This document shows, piece after piece, positions 43,137-52,614 of a DNA stretch of 64,000 nt. This DNA is from Salmonirosea aquatica (GTDB lineage: Bacteria; Bacteroidota; Bacteroidia; Cytophagales; Spirosomataceae): contig NZ_WHLY01000002.1 of the NCBI RefSeq assembly GCF_009296315.1, positions 2,542,001 through 2,606,000 of the forward strand. Direction: 5' to 3'. Numbering within the stretch: position 1 is the first letter of the stretch; every line of letters begins with the position of its first letter. Under the pieces are notes generated by a model, which saw only the letters and a list, made by a program, of their open reading frames with translations, had not been told where the DNA came from and did not search any database. Both the position numbers and the translations under genes were made by a program.

Positions 43137-43331
43137 ATGCAGACAGGTACTGTGAAATTTTTCAATGAAGCCAAGGGGTACGGTTTCATCGTTGAAGACG
43201 ACACAAACAGAGACATTTTTGTACACGTGACGGGGCTAGGCGGCCTCACGATCCGTGAGAACGACCGCGTCGAGTACGAAGTCGTTGAGGGCAAAAAAGG
43301 ACTGAACGCTGTGCAAGTAAGTAAGATATAG
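43137..43331 (+). CDS. Cold-shock domain protein (CspA family)
   Basis: 64 residues. RNP1-like KGYGFIVED and RNP2-like DIFVHVTGL, starting MQTGTVKFFN. Binds single-stranded RNA/DNA as a chaperone. It has its own promoter region and a strong bidirectional terminator, so it is monocistronic. Confidence 0.96.
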   Translation: MQTGTVKFFNEAKGYGFIVEDDTNRDIFVHVTGLGGLTIRENDRVEYEVVEGKKGLNAVQVSKI

Positions 43332-43358
43332 TTTTTACTTTTTCCGGCAGTAAAACAC

Positions 43359-43389
43359 AAAAAGACCGCGGCGCTGCTGCGGTCTTTTT
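43359..43389. terminator. Bidirectional terminator between cold-shock gene and lysS
   Basis: AAAAAGACCGC (43359-43369) and GCGGTCTTTTT (43379-43389) form a perfect 11-bp stem with 9-nt loop and T5/A5 ends, between convergent genes. Confidence 0.9.
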
Positions 43390-43401
43390 GTTGAGCCATA
43401 C

Positions 43402-45114
43402 CTACGAAATCCAGCTCTCTACCTCTTCTTTTTTAGGCATAGGGGCGTCTATCTTCAGTTTTTTGCGCATACCACCCAAATCATTGAAAACTTTATTGGG
43501 ATTAGCGGCTTTGAGCAATTCAATCGTATGGAAACCCATTTTCTGTAAAGCAGGTACCCACACTACAGGTACCCCTACGGCTTCGTAATCAGCGTCGGTA
43601 GCTACCTCTACTTTCTTTTCAGGACGCATCTGTGGGAAGAAAATCACTTCCTGAATGCTGGAATTATTAGTCAGCAGCATGGCCAGGCGGTCGATGCCGA
43701 TGCCAATGCCCGAGGTAGGTGGCATGCCGTATTCGAGGGCCCGCAGGAAGTCGTCATCCATGGCCATAGCCTCATCATCGCCGCGTTCTTTCAGTTTCAA
43801 CTGCTCCTCGAAACGTTCCTTTTGGTCGATAGGGTCGTTCAACTCCGAGTAGGCGTTGGCGATTTCCTTACCATTTACGAACAATTCGAATCGCTCCACC
43901 GCGCCGGCTTTGCTGCGGTGTTTTTTGGTCAGTGGCGACATCTCCACCGGATGATCGATAATATACGTTGGCTGAATGATGTGTTCCTCTACTTTCTCGC
44001 CAAACACCTCGTCAATGAGCTTGGCCTTACCCATTGTCTCGTTCACATCCATTCCCCAGGCGCGGCATTGGTCCCGGATGGCCGCTTCGTCCATGGTTTC
44101 CACGTCCAGCCCGGTATACTGTCGGATGGCATCCGTAATGCTCAGGCGTGGATAAGGACCGGCAAAATTCAGTTCAGTTTCGCCAAAAATTGTTTTGGTG
44201 GTACCGTTTACGGCAACGGCTACTTTCTCCAATAATTCCTCGATCATCCGCATCATCCATTCGTAGTCTTTATAGGCTACGTATAGCTCGACGGTCGTAA
44301 ACTCGGGGTTGTGGGTACGGTCCATGCCCTCATTGCGGAACAGCTTGCCGAATTCGTACACCCCCTCAAATCCACCCACAATCAGCCGCTTGAGGTGCAA
44401 CTCCGTGGCAATGCGCAAGTACTGTTTCATATCCAGCGCGTTGTGGTGCGTCTCGAACGGGCGCGCGGCGGCCCCGCCATGAATGGCCTGCAACACGGGC
44501 GTTTCCACCTCCAGCCAGCCCTTTTCATCAAAATAGCTTCGCATAGTAGTGATGATACGCGAGCGTTTCCGGAATACCTCCCGAACCTGTGGGTTCACGA
44601 TTAAATCCACATAGCGCTGACGGTACCTTAATTCTGGATCGGTGAATCCGTCGTAGATATTACCTTCCTCGTCGCGCTTCACAACGGGTAGCGGGCGCAA
44701 CGACTTGCTCAATACTGTGAATTCCTGCACATGAACCGAAATTTCGCCCGTCTGTGTGGTGAATACGAAGCCTTTGATGCCGATGATATCGCCAATGTCA
44801 AGCAGTTTTTTGAAAACCGTGTTATATAGCGTCTTATCATCGTCCGGACAAAGGTCGTCGCGACGGAAGTAGAGCTGGATCGTGTCGGTGCTGTCCTGCA
44901 ATTCGGCAAAGGACGCGCTGCCCATGATGCGGAAATTCATCAGCCGTCCGGCCAACGTCACGCTTTTATAGTCCAGCTTGTTGTTCTCGTAGTTTTTATG
45001 AATATCCGCCGCCGTGGCGTTCACCGGGTACTCTTCGGCGGGGTAGGGGTCGATCCCCAGTTTCATCAGTTCCTCGCGCTTCTGGCGGCGTAGAATTTCC
45101 TGTTCGCTCAGCAT
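43402..45114 (-). CDS. lysS: Lysyl-tRNA synthetase, class II
   Basis: 570 residues. OB-fold anticodon domain (about 55-160: VTLAGRLMNFRIMGSASFAELQD), then class II motifs: motif 1 around RSRIITTMRSYFDEKGWLEVETP, motif 2 FRNEGMDRTHNPEFT, motif 3 GIGIGIDRLAMLL. A C-terminal extension of about 70 residues follows motif 3 (RPEKKVEVATDADYEAVG...ESWIS), as in other Bacteroidota. Charges tRNA-Lys. Monocistronic. Confidence 0.98.
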   Translation of the reverse strand: MLSEQEILRRQKREELMKLGIDPYPAEEYPVNATAADIHKNYENNKLDYKSVTLAGRLMNFRIMGSASFAELQDSTDTIQLYFRRDDLCPDDDKTLYNTVFKKLLDIGDIIGIKGFVFTTQTGEISVHVQEFTVLSKSLRPLPVVKRDEEGNIYDGFTDPELRYRQRYVDLIVNPQVREVFRKRSRIITTMRSYFDEKGWLEVETPVLQAIHGGAAARPFETHHNALDMKQYLRIATELHLKRLIVGGFEGVYEFGKLFRNEGMDRTHNPEFTTVELYVAYKDYEWMMRMIEELLEKVAVAVNGTTKTIFGETELNFAGPYPRLSITDAIRQYTGLDVETMDEAAIRDQCRAWGMDVNETMGKAKLIDEVFGEKVEEHIIQPTYIIDHPVEMSPLTKKHRSKAGAVERFELFVNGKEIANAYSELNDPIDQKERFEEQLKLKERGDDEAMAMDDDFLRALEYGMPPTSGIGIGIDRLAMLLTNNSSIQEVIFFPQMRPEKKVEVATDADYEAVGVPVVWVPALQKMGFHTIELLKAANPNKVFNDLGGMRKKLKIDAPMPKKEEVESWIS

Positions 45115-45179
45115 GTATTCAGTTGACAGTTGATGGTGGACAGTTGACAGTGATTGTTAATCGGCCACTAGGTACCCGG

Positions 45180-45187
45180 CAAAATTA
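45180..45187 (-). promoter_or_regulatory. Candidate -7 box of lysS
   Basis: TAATTTTG on the minus strand fits TAnnTTTG and lies 66 bases before the lysS start; a TTTG lies about 25 bases further upstream. Nearby, CAGTTGACAGT is repeated twice (45120-45155). Confidence 0.35.
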
Positions 45188-45405
45188 GGGAAAATTTGCG
45201 GGAACTGCTTTTCAAACCCGTTGGTCAAGAATCCAGTGGTTTTATTTTTTACATAAATCCTTGATGCATCATATTCTGAGGTATATATTTGTTTTTCCTG
45301 TTTATAATTGTGTTTCTTGAATGTCGGCCCAAGAGGCCCATAGGGCCAGTTTTCCTGGTGTCCTATTTGATCGAAAGCCTGCTATTACCCTTTTAACGCC
45401 TTATT

Positions 45406-45744
45406 TTGAACAATTCTCAACTTTACAAAGGTACCCTTACGACCATAATCCTTAAACTATTGGAAGAAAATGGTCGGATGTACGGCTACGAAATGACCCA
45501 AAAGGTTAAGGAGTTAACTGCCGAAGAAGTAAGCATCAACGAAGGTGCCCTGTACCCGGCCCTGCACAAACTGGAAGCTGACGGCCTGCTAACGGTCGAG
45601 GTGGTACCTACCGGAAATCGCCTCCGCAAGTACTACTCCATCACGCCTAAAGGCCAAACTGAAACCGTCAACCGCCTGGCTGAGCTGGAAGAGTTCCTGC
45701 GGCATATGCAGATTCTGCTAGGTCCGAAACTTAGTCTGGGATAA
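45406..45744 (+). CDS. PadR-family transcriptional regulator
   Basis: 112 residues. Winged helix with GTLTTIILKLLEENGRMYGYEMTQ, SINEGALYPALHKLEADGLL and RLRKYYSITPKG. No ATG is available; TTG at 45406 is taken as start. PadR proteins repress a neighbouring gene until a ligand binds. It is followed 55 bases later by a membrane protein with an N-terminal helical domain, the usual partner of short PadR proteins. Confidence 0.9.
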   Translation: MNNSQLYKGTLTTIILKLLEENGRMYGYEMTQKVKELTAEEVSINEGALYPALHKLEADGLLTVEVVPTGNRLRKYYSITPKGQTETVNRLAELEEFLRHMQILLGPKLSLG

Positions 45745-45799
45745 GCTAGAAAAGCCGTTTTCCAGTAGCTTATTGATTTATTATAAAATAAAAATTCTC

Positions 45800-46483
45800 A
45801 TGCCTAACCCACTCCCCCTCACTGACGAACAAATTGACGCACTTTTTGAATTTGTAAAGAAAAAGTACGTGGACTACTACGACGTGCAGTTGGAACTTGT
45901 CGATCACCTGGCCAGCGAAATAGAGCAACGGCAGGCCGCTTCACCGGACATTACGTTTGATGCTGCTTTACAGCGTGTGTATCAGGGTTTCGGGATTTTT
46001 GGGTTTACGGAAGTAATAGAGGAAAAAGCCAAAGCGATCAATCAAATGAACAGGCTCTTGTTCTGGAAAGCGATCAAAAGGCTTTTTGTGCTTCCCAATG
46101 TTATCGGTTCACTAGTCCTGTCTTTGGTTCTGTTCATAGCCTTTGACCAGCTGACGCCTTCTACTTTCCTCGCTGCCAATGGAGTACTGGCCTTGCTGGC
46201 TGCCTTATTATCCGTGTACTATTTTTTCAAAAAAAATCCTCGCAAGGAGTATAAATTGTTGGGTATCCAATACAACGGTGTCCTGCATTTTGGGGCGACT
46301 CTTAACCTCTATCTAACCTACTACATCGGCTATGTGTGGTTGTTACCCAGTCTGGAAGGTACGTGGCTGTTAATGATCCCTTTCTCATGCTGGCTGGGCT
46401 GGATCAATTTTACAGCCGGAGCGGTAGCTTATGAAAAGTTGCTACACGAACAGCGCAAACTTTATCCCTTGGCTTTTGCCTAA
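45800..46483 (+). CDS. Membrane protein, target partner of PadR regulator
   Basis: 227 residues from the ATG at 45800. The cytoplasmic first 80 residues are helical (LTDEQIDALFEFVKKKYVDYYDVQLELVDHLASEI, cut to QLELVDHLASEIEQR), like the permease-prefix domain found next to PadR. Then four to five helices follow (VIGSLVLSLVLFIAF, GVLALLAALLSVYYFF, HFGATLNLYLTYYIGYVW, LLMIPFSCWLGWI). Function unknown; probably an anti-sigma- or stress-type membrane sensor repressed by PadR. Confidence 0.7.
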   Translation: MPNPLPLTDEQIDALFEFVKKKYVDYYDVQLELVDHLASEIEQRQAASPDITFDAALQRVYQGFGIFGFTEVIEEKAKAINQMNRLLFWKAIKRLFVLPNVIGSLVLSLVLFIAFDQLTPSTFLAANGVLALLAALLSVYYFFKKNPRKEYKLLGIQYNGVLHFGATLNLYLTYYIGYVWLLPSLEGTWLLMIPFSCWLGWINFTAGAVAYEKLLHEQRKLYPLAFA

Positions 46484-46573
46484 AACTATCTGCCATTACG
46501 TTCCGGCACAACATTTTTGCATTCGGGCTGTTTAGCATTAGCAATTCTCCACTACCCATTTCCTTTTATCTAA

Positions 46574-47389
46574 ATGCCCGAATTACCCGAAGTCGAAGGC
46601 TACCGGCAGTACCTGGAAGCTACCTGCCTGCACCAGCCCATCGAAGCCCTTGACGTAGAAGACACCAAACTCCTTACCACCGACCCGATTACCCTGGCCG
46701 AAACCTTAAGTGGGGTTTCCTTCACAGGTACCCGACGCGTGGGTAAAAATCTGTTCGTTTTTACGGATAAACCGGGTGTAATAGTGCGGATGCATTTTGG
46801 GATGTCGGGCAGCCTGGAGTACTACCATAGTTCGCTGGATCGCCCGCGTCATGCGCGCATCGTATTTTATTTCCGGGGCGGATTCAATCTGGGTTTTATC
46901 TGTCCGCGCAAATTTGAGCGCGTAGGCCTGGTAGAGGATGTAGATGCTTTTTTGAAAAGCAAGAAAATCGGGAAAGATGCCCTGGAACTGACCGTGGAAG
47001 AATTGGCAGCTGCCTTGGTCAACCGAAAATCAGTCATCAAATCCACCTTACTTGACCAGAGCGTGGCCGCAGGCGTTGGCAACTGGATCGCCGACGAACT
47101 GCTCTTTCAGGCCCGCATCCATCCCGAAAAACCTGCCAATGAACTGTCCACTACCGAGGTTGAAGCACTGCGTGAAGCCATACAGCAAGTACTGCTAACG
47201 GCTATCGAAAAGGAAGCACGCTACGCGCATTTCCCCGAATCTTTCCTGATCCACGCGCGAGCCTGGGACACCTCACCCTACGCCAATTCCGAACAGCATC
47301 TGCTCTGTCCGCGCTGCGGCTCCGAACTGGAAATCATGCGAGTGGGCGGGCGCACGACCTACTTTTGTCCGGTTTGTCAGCAACGGTAG
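46574..47389 (+). CDS. Formamidopyrimidine-DNA glycosylase family (MutM/Nei-like)
   Basis: 271 residues. Starts MPELPEVEGYR with catalytic Pro2 and Glu3; beta-strand Lys in RRVGKNLFVF; H2TH helix in LLDQSVAAGVGNWIADELLF; and a C-terminal zinc finger CPRC-16-CPVC. It removes oxidised bases and nicks DNA by beta/delta elimination. Whether 8-oxoguanine (Fpg) or pyrimidines (Nei) is preferred cannot be settled. Confidence 0.92.
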   Translation: MPELPEVEGYRQYLEATCLHQPIEALDVEDTKLLTTDPITLAETLSGVSFTGTRRVGKNLFVFTDKPGVIVRMHFGMSGSLEYYHSSLDRPRHARIVFYFRGGFNLGFICPRKFERVGLVEDVDAFLKSKKIGKDALELTVEELAAALVNRKSVIKSTLLDQSVAAGVGNWIADELLFQARIHPEKPANELSTTEVEALREAIQQVLLTAIEKEARYAHFPESFLIHARAWDTSPYANSEQHLLCPRCGSELEIMRVGGRTTYFCPVCQQR

Positions 47390-47446
47390 AATGGGTCGGT
47401 GAACTAATTTCAAATAAAACGCTATATTCGTACTAAAAAGAAGCCC

Positions 47447-47668
47447 ATGAATATAGAAAAAATAAAAAAGGAAGTAATCTCAAAAATCTCTGAACTGGAA
47501 GACGAGAAATTGCTGGATACCGTAAGGAAGTTACTTGAAGACCCTCGACCTACCAAGCCACGGGAGCCTGGCTGGGGCAAAGGTATCATTACCTACGTTT
47601 CGGAAGATTTCGATGATTTTATCCCACCCGGTTTTGATGGCACCGAACAGGATGAATTATCTCATTGA
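47447..47668 (+). CDS. Antitoxin partner of PIN toxin
   Basis: 73 residues, acidic: KKEVISKISELEDEKLLDTVRKLL forms a helix, then a Pro/Gly-rich tail (YVSEDFDDFIPPGFDG). The PIN gene starts inside its last codons (overlap 17 bp), so the two form a toxin-antitoxin operon. Confidence 0.75.
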   Translation: MNIEKIKKEVISKISELEDEKLLDTVRKLLEDPRPTKPREPGWGKGIITYVSEDFDDFIPPGFDGTEQDELSH

Positions 47669-48044
47669 CACACATATTCTGATTTGGCATGCTGAGGAGA
47701 GCCACAAATTGAATCCTGATGTGTTGGAAAAAATAATCAATCCATCAAATATAATTTACGTCAGCCATGCCTCATTCTGGGAAATGACTATAAAATCAAT
47801 GACAGGAAAACTCCGTTTTTCGACGCCCGTATCGGAGTTTCAGCAGCTCAGTATAAACAATGACTTCCTGGACCTGGGTTTCTTTTTCAAACATTACTCA
47901 CGCCTTGAAACGCTTCCTCTTTATCACAACGATCCTTTTGACCGCATGTTAATCGCTCAAGCAATTAGCGAAGACCTTACATTGATCACCCAGGACAGGA
48001 AATTTGCTTCATATGAATCACTTGTACCGATTCTTTGGAATTAA
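47652..48044 (+). CDS. PIN-domain toxin (VapC-like, COG3744 type)
   Basis: 130 residues from the ATG at 47652. Opens MNYLIDTHILIWHAEE with the first Asp, then ASFWEMTIKSMTGKL, LPLYHNDPFDRMLIAQA and LITQDRKF, the acid residues of the PIN nuclease pocket. The DTHxLIW signature is of the VapC-like group. RNA cleavage is inferred from family. Confidence 0.88.
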   Translation: MNYLIDTHILIWHAEESHKLNPDVLEKIINPSNIIYVSHASFWEMTIKSMTGKLRFSTPVSEFQQLSINNDFLDLGFFFKHYSRLETLPLYHNDPFDRMLIAQAISEDLTLITQDRKFASYESLVPILWN

Positions 48045-48060
48045 TCAGTTCTTTTACCCC

Positions 48061-49209
48061 ATGAAGCTAGTTTCAATTCCGTTCAGGGGTTCGTTTCTAC
48101 TAACTGCTTTCCTCCACTTCTTTCTCGTGACAGGTACCTCCGCCCAACTCCGTCCCCGCGCTCAGGGTATAAAAATCGGCGTGCTTCCCATCGGCACGTA
48201 CAACGCCATTACTGACGTAGCCGGTGTGAAGGTAGGGCAGGTAACTTTAGTACAAGGGCAGGACGTGCGCACGGGCGTGACAGCCATTCTACCGCACGAC
48301 GGCAACGTATTCCAGCAGAAAGTCCCGGCGGCGGTATACGTAGGCAATGGCTTCGGCAAGCTGGCGGGGTCTACGCAAGTGGAGGAGCTAGGTACCCTCG
48401 AAACACCCATTATATTGACCAATACCCTTAGCGTTCCGACGGCCGCCGATGCATTGATTGACTGGACCTTGCAACAGGCTGGCAACGAAAAAGTACGCTC
48501 GGTGAATCCACTGGTAGGCGAAACCAACGATGGCGGGTTAAACGATATCCGGGGACGCCACGTAAAAAAAGAACACGTGCTGCAAGCAATTCAAAAAGCC
48601 CAAAGCGGTGCCGTAGCCGAAGGGAACGTGGGTGCTGGTACGGGTACCGTGGCCTTTGGCTGGAAGGGAGGGATAGGTACTTCCTCGCGCAAATTGCCCG
48701 AAAAACTTGGCGGCTACACCGTGGGGGTACTGGTACAAACCAACTTTGGCGGAGTCTTGCAAATCAACGGGGTACCCGTAGGTGAAGAGCTCGGGCAATA
48801 TTCGTTTAAGGAAACGCTGGACAAATCGTCGGACGGCTCTTGCATGATGATCGTAGCGACGGACGCGCCCCTCGACGCGCGTAACCTGAAACGCCTGGCC
48901 AAACGCGCTATCATGGGTCTGGCCCGAACGGGCGGCATCGCTTCCAACGGCAGCGGCGACTACGTCGTCGCTTTTTCAACGGCCTATCGCATTCCTTATG
49001 AAGCTACCCAACCCACGTCAGCCGTGACCTTGCTGCATAACGACTATGTGTCGCCGCTGTTTTTGGCCGCCATTGAAGCTACCGAAGAAGCCATCGTCAA
49101 CTCTCTTTTCATGGCCGAAACTACTTCGGGTACCCAGGGACATACCATACAGGCATTGCCCAGGGAGAAAGTACTGGATCTGATGAAAAAATATGGCCGG
49201 ATAAAATGA
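48061..49209 (+). CDS. P1-family peptidase (DmpA-like L-aminopeptidase/D-esterase), exported
   Basis: 382 residues from the ATG at 48061, with a signal peptide (FLLTAFLHFFLVTGTSAQ). N-terminal nucleophile peptidase of DmpA/BapA type: YNAITDVAGVKVGQVTL, GNGFGKLAGSTQVEELGTLETP, LVGETNDGGLNDIRG, GAGTGTVAFGWKGGIGTSS, and the autocleavage site GIASNGSGDYVVAFS where a Ser becomes the N-terminal nucleophile. Cuts N-terminal (beta-)amino acids from peptides in the periplasm. Clearly exported; alone in its operon. Confidence 0.92.
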   Translation: MKLVSIPFRGSFLLTAFLHFFLVTGTSAQLRPRAQGIKIGVLPIGTYNAITDVAGVKVGQVTLVQGQDVRTGVTAILPHDGNVFQQKVPAAVYVGNGFGKLAGSTQVEELGTLETPIILTNTLSVPTAADALIDWTLQQAGNEKVRSVNPLVGETNDGGLNDIRGRHVKKEHVLQAIQKAQSGAVAEGNVGAGTGTVAFGWKGGIGTSSRKLPEKLGGYTVGVLVQTNFGGVLQINGVPVGEELGQYSFKETLDKSSDGSCMMIVATDAPLDARNLKRLAKRAIMGLARTGGIASNGSGDYVVAFSTAYRIPYEATQPTSAVTLLHNDYVSPLFLAAIEATEEAIVNSLFMAETTSGTQGHTIQALPREKVLDLMKKYGRIK

Positions 49210-49281
49210 AAGGTACCTTAAACCAGGTACTTAGAAAATTGCGTATCTTGGTAGCTTATACGTTCACCAACCCTAATTTCC

Positions 49282-49809
49282 ATGAAAATCCTTTCTATCT
49301 CACTCGTTTTAGTAGCCGCCTTCCTGGGCTTGAGCAGTTTTCAGCCTGCTGGCTCGGTGTCCCAGATGGTTGCCGACTGGCAGCGCGCCAAAGCCTTCAC
49401 GCAGGAGTACCTTGACACTATGCCCGCCGACGGGCTCGACTACAAACCTACCCCCGAAATCCGGTCGTTCCGGGAGCAGATGCTACACCTGGCCAATGGC
49501 AATTTCAATTTTGCGTCCGCTGCGTCGGGTAAAGCCAATCCGTACCAAGGCAAGAATTTGGAAAAAGAAGATTTCACCACCAAGGAATCTCTGACGAAAA
49601 TAGTGAACGAAAGCTACGACTTCATGCTTGCTTCGCTGGATGGTCTTTCTGATGCCGACATGGACGCATCCGTCAAACTTTTCGGCCGCGACATGACCCG
49701 CGGGCTTGCTTACGCCAAGGCCTTCGAGCACCAGACCCATCACCGCGGACAGGCCACGATTTATATTCGGATGAAGGGCGTCAAGCCACCGAACGAGAAG
49801 CTGTTCTAA
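49282..49809 (+). CDS. Exported DinB-fold protein
   Basis: 175 residues with a leader (LSISLVLVAAFLGLSSFQ). The four-helix DinB/YfiT fold is signalled by REQMLHLANGN and EHQTHHRGQ, which place metal-binding histidines. Usually a metal-dependent thiol transferase or unknown hydrolase. The chromosome window has two more DinB genes at 58.9-59.8 kb, both cytoplasmic. Confidence 0.88.
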   Translation: MKILSISLVLVAAFLGLSSFQPAGSVSQMVADWQRAKAFTQEYLDTMPADGLDYKPTPEIRSFREQMLHLANGNFNFASAASGKANPYQGKNLEKEDFTTKESLTKIVNESYDFMLASLDGLSDADMDASVKLFGRDMTRGLAYAKAFEHQTHHRGQATIYIRMKGVKPPNEKLF

Positions 49810-49936
49810 GTTTTCTCGATTTGTCCATTAGGGCAGGCGGCATATTTGCCGCTCGCTTTTTTTGTATTGGAGAGCTGCCTACATTTTTCCAGCAAAATAG
49901 CTGGAAACCCTTCCATTTATCAATTGACCACCATCT
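49810..49936. other. Convergent intergenic region
   Basis: 127 bases between convergent genes. No strong terminator hairpin recognised. Confidence 0.3.
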
Positions 49937-51238
49937 TCACATCAGCCACCGATCGAACCACGCGAAGGCATCGGCCTGCATGGCCGCATCGAACTTGTGT
50001 TCTCCGTCGTAGAACTTAGCCTGATATGCATCGTCGGCCCCGGCGATCTGATATACTTCGCGCAGAATTTCGTCGCTTTTCTTCATTTCGGATAGCGTGT
50101 AGAGTTGATCCTGATTGTTGTTCAACACCAGAGTAGGTAGGGGTACCCTCAGGCCCAGGATTTCGGGAAATTCAAAGAAATTGGGCAGAAGCGGCGTATA
50201 GATCATCCAGGTGTGGGTGTAGGCCTTATGCAGCAGGAAATCATTCCAGGTAGACATGAAGCCCACAGGAACCGCGCACTTGATGCGCGCGTCGAGGCCA
50301 CCCAGGTACACTGTCCGCAAGCCCCCACCCGATAGGCCCATGCAACCCAGACGTTGGCTGTCTACTCCGGGCCTCTGACTTAGAATGGTCAGTGCCATCT
50401 GATCCTCGGCCAGTGTGACACCCGGCCAGGTGGTACCTGCGCAGAAAAGTGATTTGGACATCACGTGTTCATGGTCGGCAGCCCAGTCGTTATAAGCGGC
50501 GATCTCTTCGGGGGTACGGATATCGACATCCTGCCTATCGGAGTCTTTCAAGGTACCCCAGGGAATACCCGATACATCCTCATAATGCACACGTCGGCTA
50601 CCAAATGTGAAAGTGTCCGGCACCAGCACCACGTAGCCGCGCTTCGCTACTTCGTTGGCCCACGCCCGTCCCTCGTAGTAGTGGGCCTGATGTGCCTCCA
50701 TGAGCGGGTGCTGTGCATCGGAGGTGCGGGTGATTTTGTCTTTGCCAAAGTATTTGTTTCCCCCGTGGTCGTGCAGGCCCAGAATAGCCGGTAGCTTTTT
50801 GTTCGAGCCTTCGGGCTTCAGTAGAATTGCCTGGGTAGGTCGCCCGTAGGGTAGTTGCCACGACAATTCCTCGATTTCGACGCCGTCGTAGGTATACTTT
50901 CTTTCTACCGTTACCTTGGGTAGAGGACCCAGGGCGGGTTTCGCCACGAGTTCCAGCGCTTTGGCCGTCGCTTCTTTTCGCCAGGTCGCCAGTTTCTTAT
51001 TCCGATTGGCCCGTAGCGATAACGCGGGCGGGTCACCTCGCAGCCCGGCTGCCCAGGCACCGTACTGACCAATAATACTTTGGGAGTTGTCAGGCAGGTG
51101 CATAGCAGATGTTTTTGAGGATTTATAATCTGATATTTCGAAAGGTGCTAAGGAACCCACAAAAGGCGCGGCAGCGACCAATCCGATGGAGGATTTTACA
51201 AAATCGCGGCGCGAAGTGGGGTTGTTGTCTTTTTTCAT
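49937..51238 (-). CDS. Tat-exported alpha/beta hydrolase (dienelactone hydrolase/acetylxylan-esterase-like)
   Basis: 433 residues. Twin-arginine signal (TSRRDFVKSSIGLVAAAPFVG). Alpha/beta hydrolase domain: LPAILGLHDHGG (oxyanion), GCMGLSGGGLRT (Ser nucleophile), a conserved Asp in NNNQDQLYTLSE and His in YDGEHKFD. Folded export through Tat points to periplasmic action on sugar esters. Stands alone. Confidence 0.9.
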   Translation of the reverse strand: MKKDNNPTSRRDFVKSSIGLVAAAPFVGSLAPFEISDYKSSKTSAMHLPDNSQSIIGQYGAWAAGLRGDPPALSLRANRNKKLATWRKEATAKALELVAKPALGPLPKVTVERKYTYDGVEIEELSWQLPYGRPTQAILLKPEGSNKKLPAILGLHDHGGNKYFGKDKITRTSDAQHPLMEAHQAHYYEGRAWANEVAKRGYVVLVPDTFTFGSRRVHYEDVSGIPWGTLKDSDRQDVDIRTPEEIAAYNDWAADHEHVMSKSLFCAGTTWPGVTLAEDQMALTILSQRPGVDSQRLGCMGLSGGGLRTVYLGGLDARIKCAVPVGFMSTWNDFLLHKAYTHTWMIYTPLLPNFFEFPEILGLRVPLPTLVLNNNQDQLYTLSEMKKSDEILREVYQIAGADDAYQAKFYDGEHKFDAAMQADAFAWFDRWLM

Positions 51239-51356
51239 CGAAGTCTTTCTCTAAAAAGTGAAATCTCCGGAAATCTATTGGGGAAAGATTAATGCTATCT
51301 TCAAAAAAAGTACAAACCAGCGGCCTTTAGCCTTTTGGGCGGTTCGAACCATAAAA

Positions 51357-51384
51357 AAAAGCCTCAGATTTTTCTGAGGCTTTT
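51357..51384 (-). terminator. Terminator of the initiator tRNA gene
   Basis: GCCTCAGA-TTTT-TCTGAGGC-type hairpin (51361-51380), with an A7 flank that becomes a T-run on the minus strand, just past the tRNA 3' end. Confidence 0.85.
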
Positions 51385-51388
51385 ACTG

Positions 51389-51461
<73 letters not shown>

Positions 51462-51477
51462 CCATTGAATTGGACTG

Positions 51478-51485
51478 CAAATATA
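51478..51485 (-). promoter_or_regulatory. -7 box (TATATTTG) of tRNA-fMet
   Basis: Perfect TAnnTTTG on the minus strand, ending 17 bases before the tRNA 5' end. Confidence 0.6.
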
Positions 51486-51509
51486 GCGGTCTGTTTCATT
51501 TAAAAAAAC

Positions 51510-51517
51510 TATCTTTG
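51510..51517 (+). promoter_or_regulatory. -7 box (TATCTTTG) of era
   Basis: Perfect TAnnTTTG, 43 bases before the era ATG, divergent from the tRNA promoter. -33 box not obvious. Confidence 0.5.
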
Positions 51518-51559
51518 CAAAAAAAACATTTTTCTGGTATTCAAAATACCTGATCACCT

Positions 51560-52483
51560 ATGTCAGAAACTACTCCTGAAATCACGCTGCCCGCATTCCG
51601 GGCGGGTTTTGTGAGCATTATTGGTCGGCCCAACGTGGGCAAATCCACGCTCATGAACATATTGGTAGGCGAAAAGCTCTCCATTATTACCTCTAAGGCC
51701 CAAACCACCCGGCACCGCATTATGGGTATCCTCAACGGTACCCATGAAGGTACCCCCTTCCAGTTAATCTACTCTGATACGCCCGGTGTAGTGACACCCG
51801 CTTACAAGCTGCACGACTCCATGATGACCTTCGTGAAAGGCTCACTGGAAGATGCCGACGTAGTGTTGTTCGTAACCGAAATTGGGGAAAAAAGCGCTGA
51901 GCACGATGTGGTTCCGTTGCTAAAGCGTACTGACTCCCCCATCGTAGTGGTACTGAATAAAATTGACCTGTCTGATCAGGCTACTGTAGATGCGAAAATG
52001 GAAGAGTGGCAGCAAGCCTTGCAACCCGCCGCCATCATCCCCATATCGGCCCTCCACAACGCCAACGTAGAAACGCTGTTTCATACCGTGGTGACTCGTC
52101 TGCCGGAGCACCCACCCTATTTTGCCGAAGACGAACTTACTGACAAGCCCGAGCGTTTCTTTGCTTCGGAAATCATCCGGGAAAAGATTTTTCTCAACTA
52201 CCGCCAGGAAATCCCGTATAGCAGTGAAGTGGTGGTGACGGAATTCAAGGAAAAAGAAGACATTATCGTAATCCGGGCCGAAATCATGGTGGAACGCAAG
52301 AGTCAGCGGGGCATCCTGATTGGCGATAAAGGCTCCATGATGAAAAAGGTAGGTATTCAGGCCCGGCAGGATCTGGAAGCTTTCTTCGGCAAGAAAGTAT
52401 TCCTGGAAACATTTGTAAAAGTAGAGCCCAACTGGCGAAGCAAAGACGACAAGTTGCGGCAGTTTGGGTATAACGAGAAATAA
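51560..52483 (+). CDS. era: GTPase Era
   Basis: 307 residues (E. coli 301). G1 GRPNVGKST (22-30), G3 DTPG, G4 NKIDL, and C-terminal KH domain with IIVIRAEIMVER, GILIGDKGSMMKKVG, ending VEPNWRSKDDKLRQFGY. Binds 16S rRNA 3' end and assists 30S assembly. Followed by der on the same strand after a 131-base gap that is GC-rich at first. Confidence 0.98.
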   Translation: MSETTPEITLPAFRAGFVSIIGRPNVGKSTLMNILVGEKLSIITSKAQTTRHRIMGILNGTHEGTPFQLIYSDTPGVVTPAYKLHDSMMTFVKGSLEDADVVLFVTEIGEKSAEHDVVPLLKRTDSPIVVVLNKIDLSDQATVDAKMEEWQQALQPAAIIPISALHNANVETLFHTVVTRLPEHPPYFAEDELTDKPERFFASEIIREKIFLNYRQEIPYSSEVVVTEFKEKEDIIVIRAEIMVERKSQRGILIGDKGSMMKKVGIQARQDLEAFFGKKVFLETFVKVEPNWRSKDDKLRQFGYNEK

Positions 52484-52614
52484 TTGTGACGGCGCGGCCG
52501 CGCGTCGTACCGGCGCCAAGACGGCAGTCCGCGCTGGGGTTGAAGGATTGAGTGAATATTAATTGGTTATTTTTCATTCTCTCATTCGATCAAGCTATCA
52601 TTCAAAATTGACAC
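52484..52614. other. Gap between era and der
   Basis: 131 bases with GC-rich ACGGCGCGGCCGCGCGTCG near 52490-52508, which can fold, then AT-rich leader to der. No gene. Confidence 0.3.
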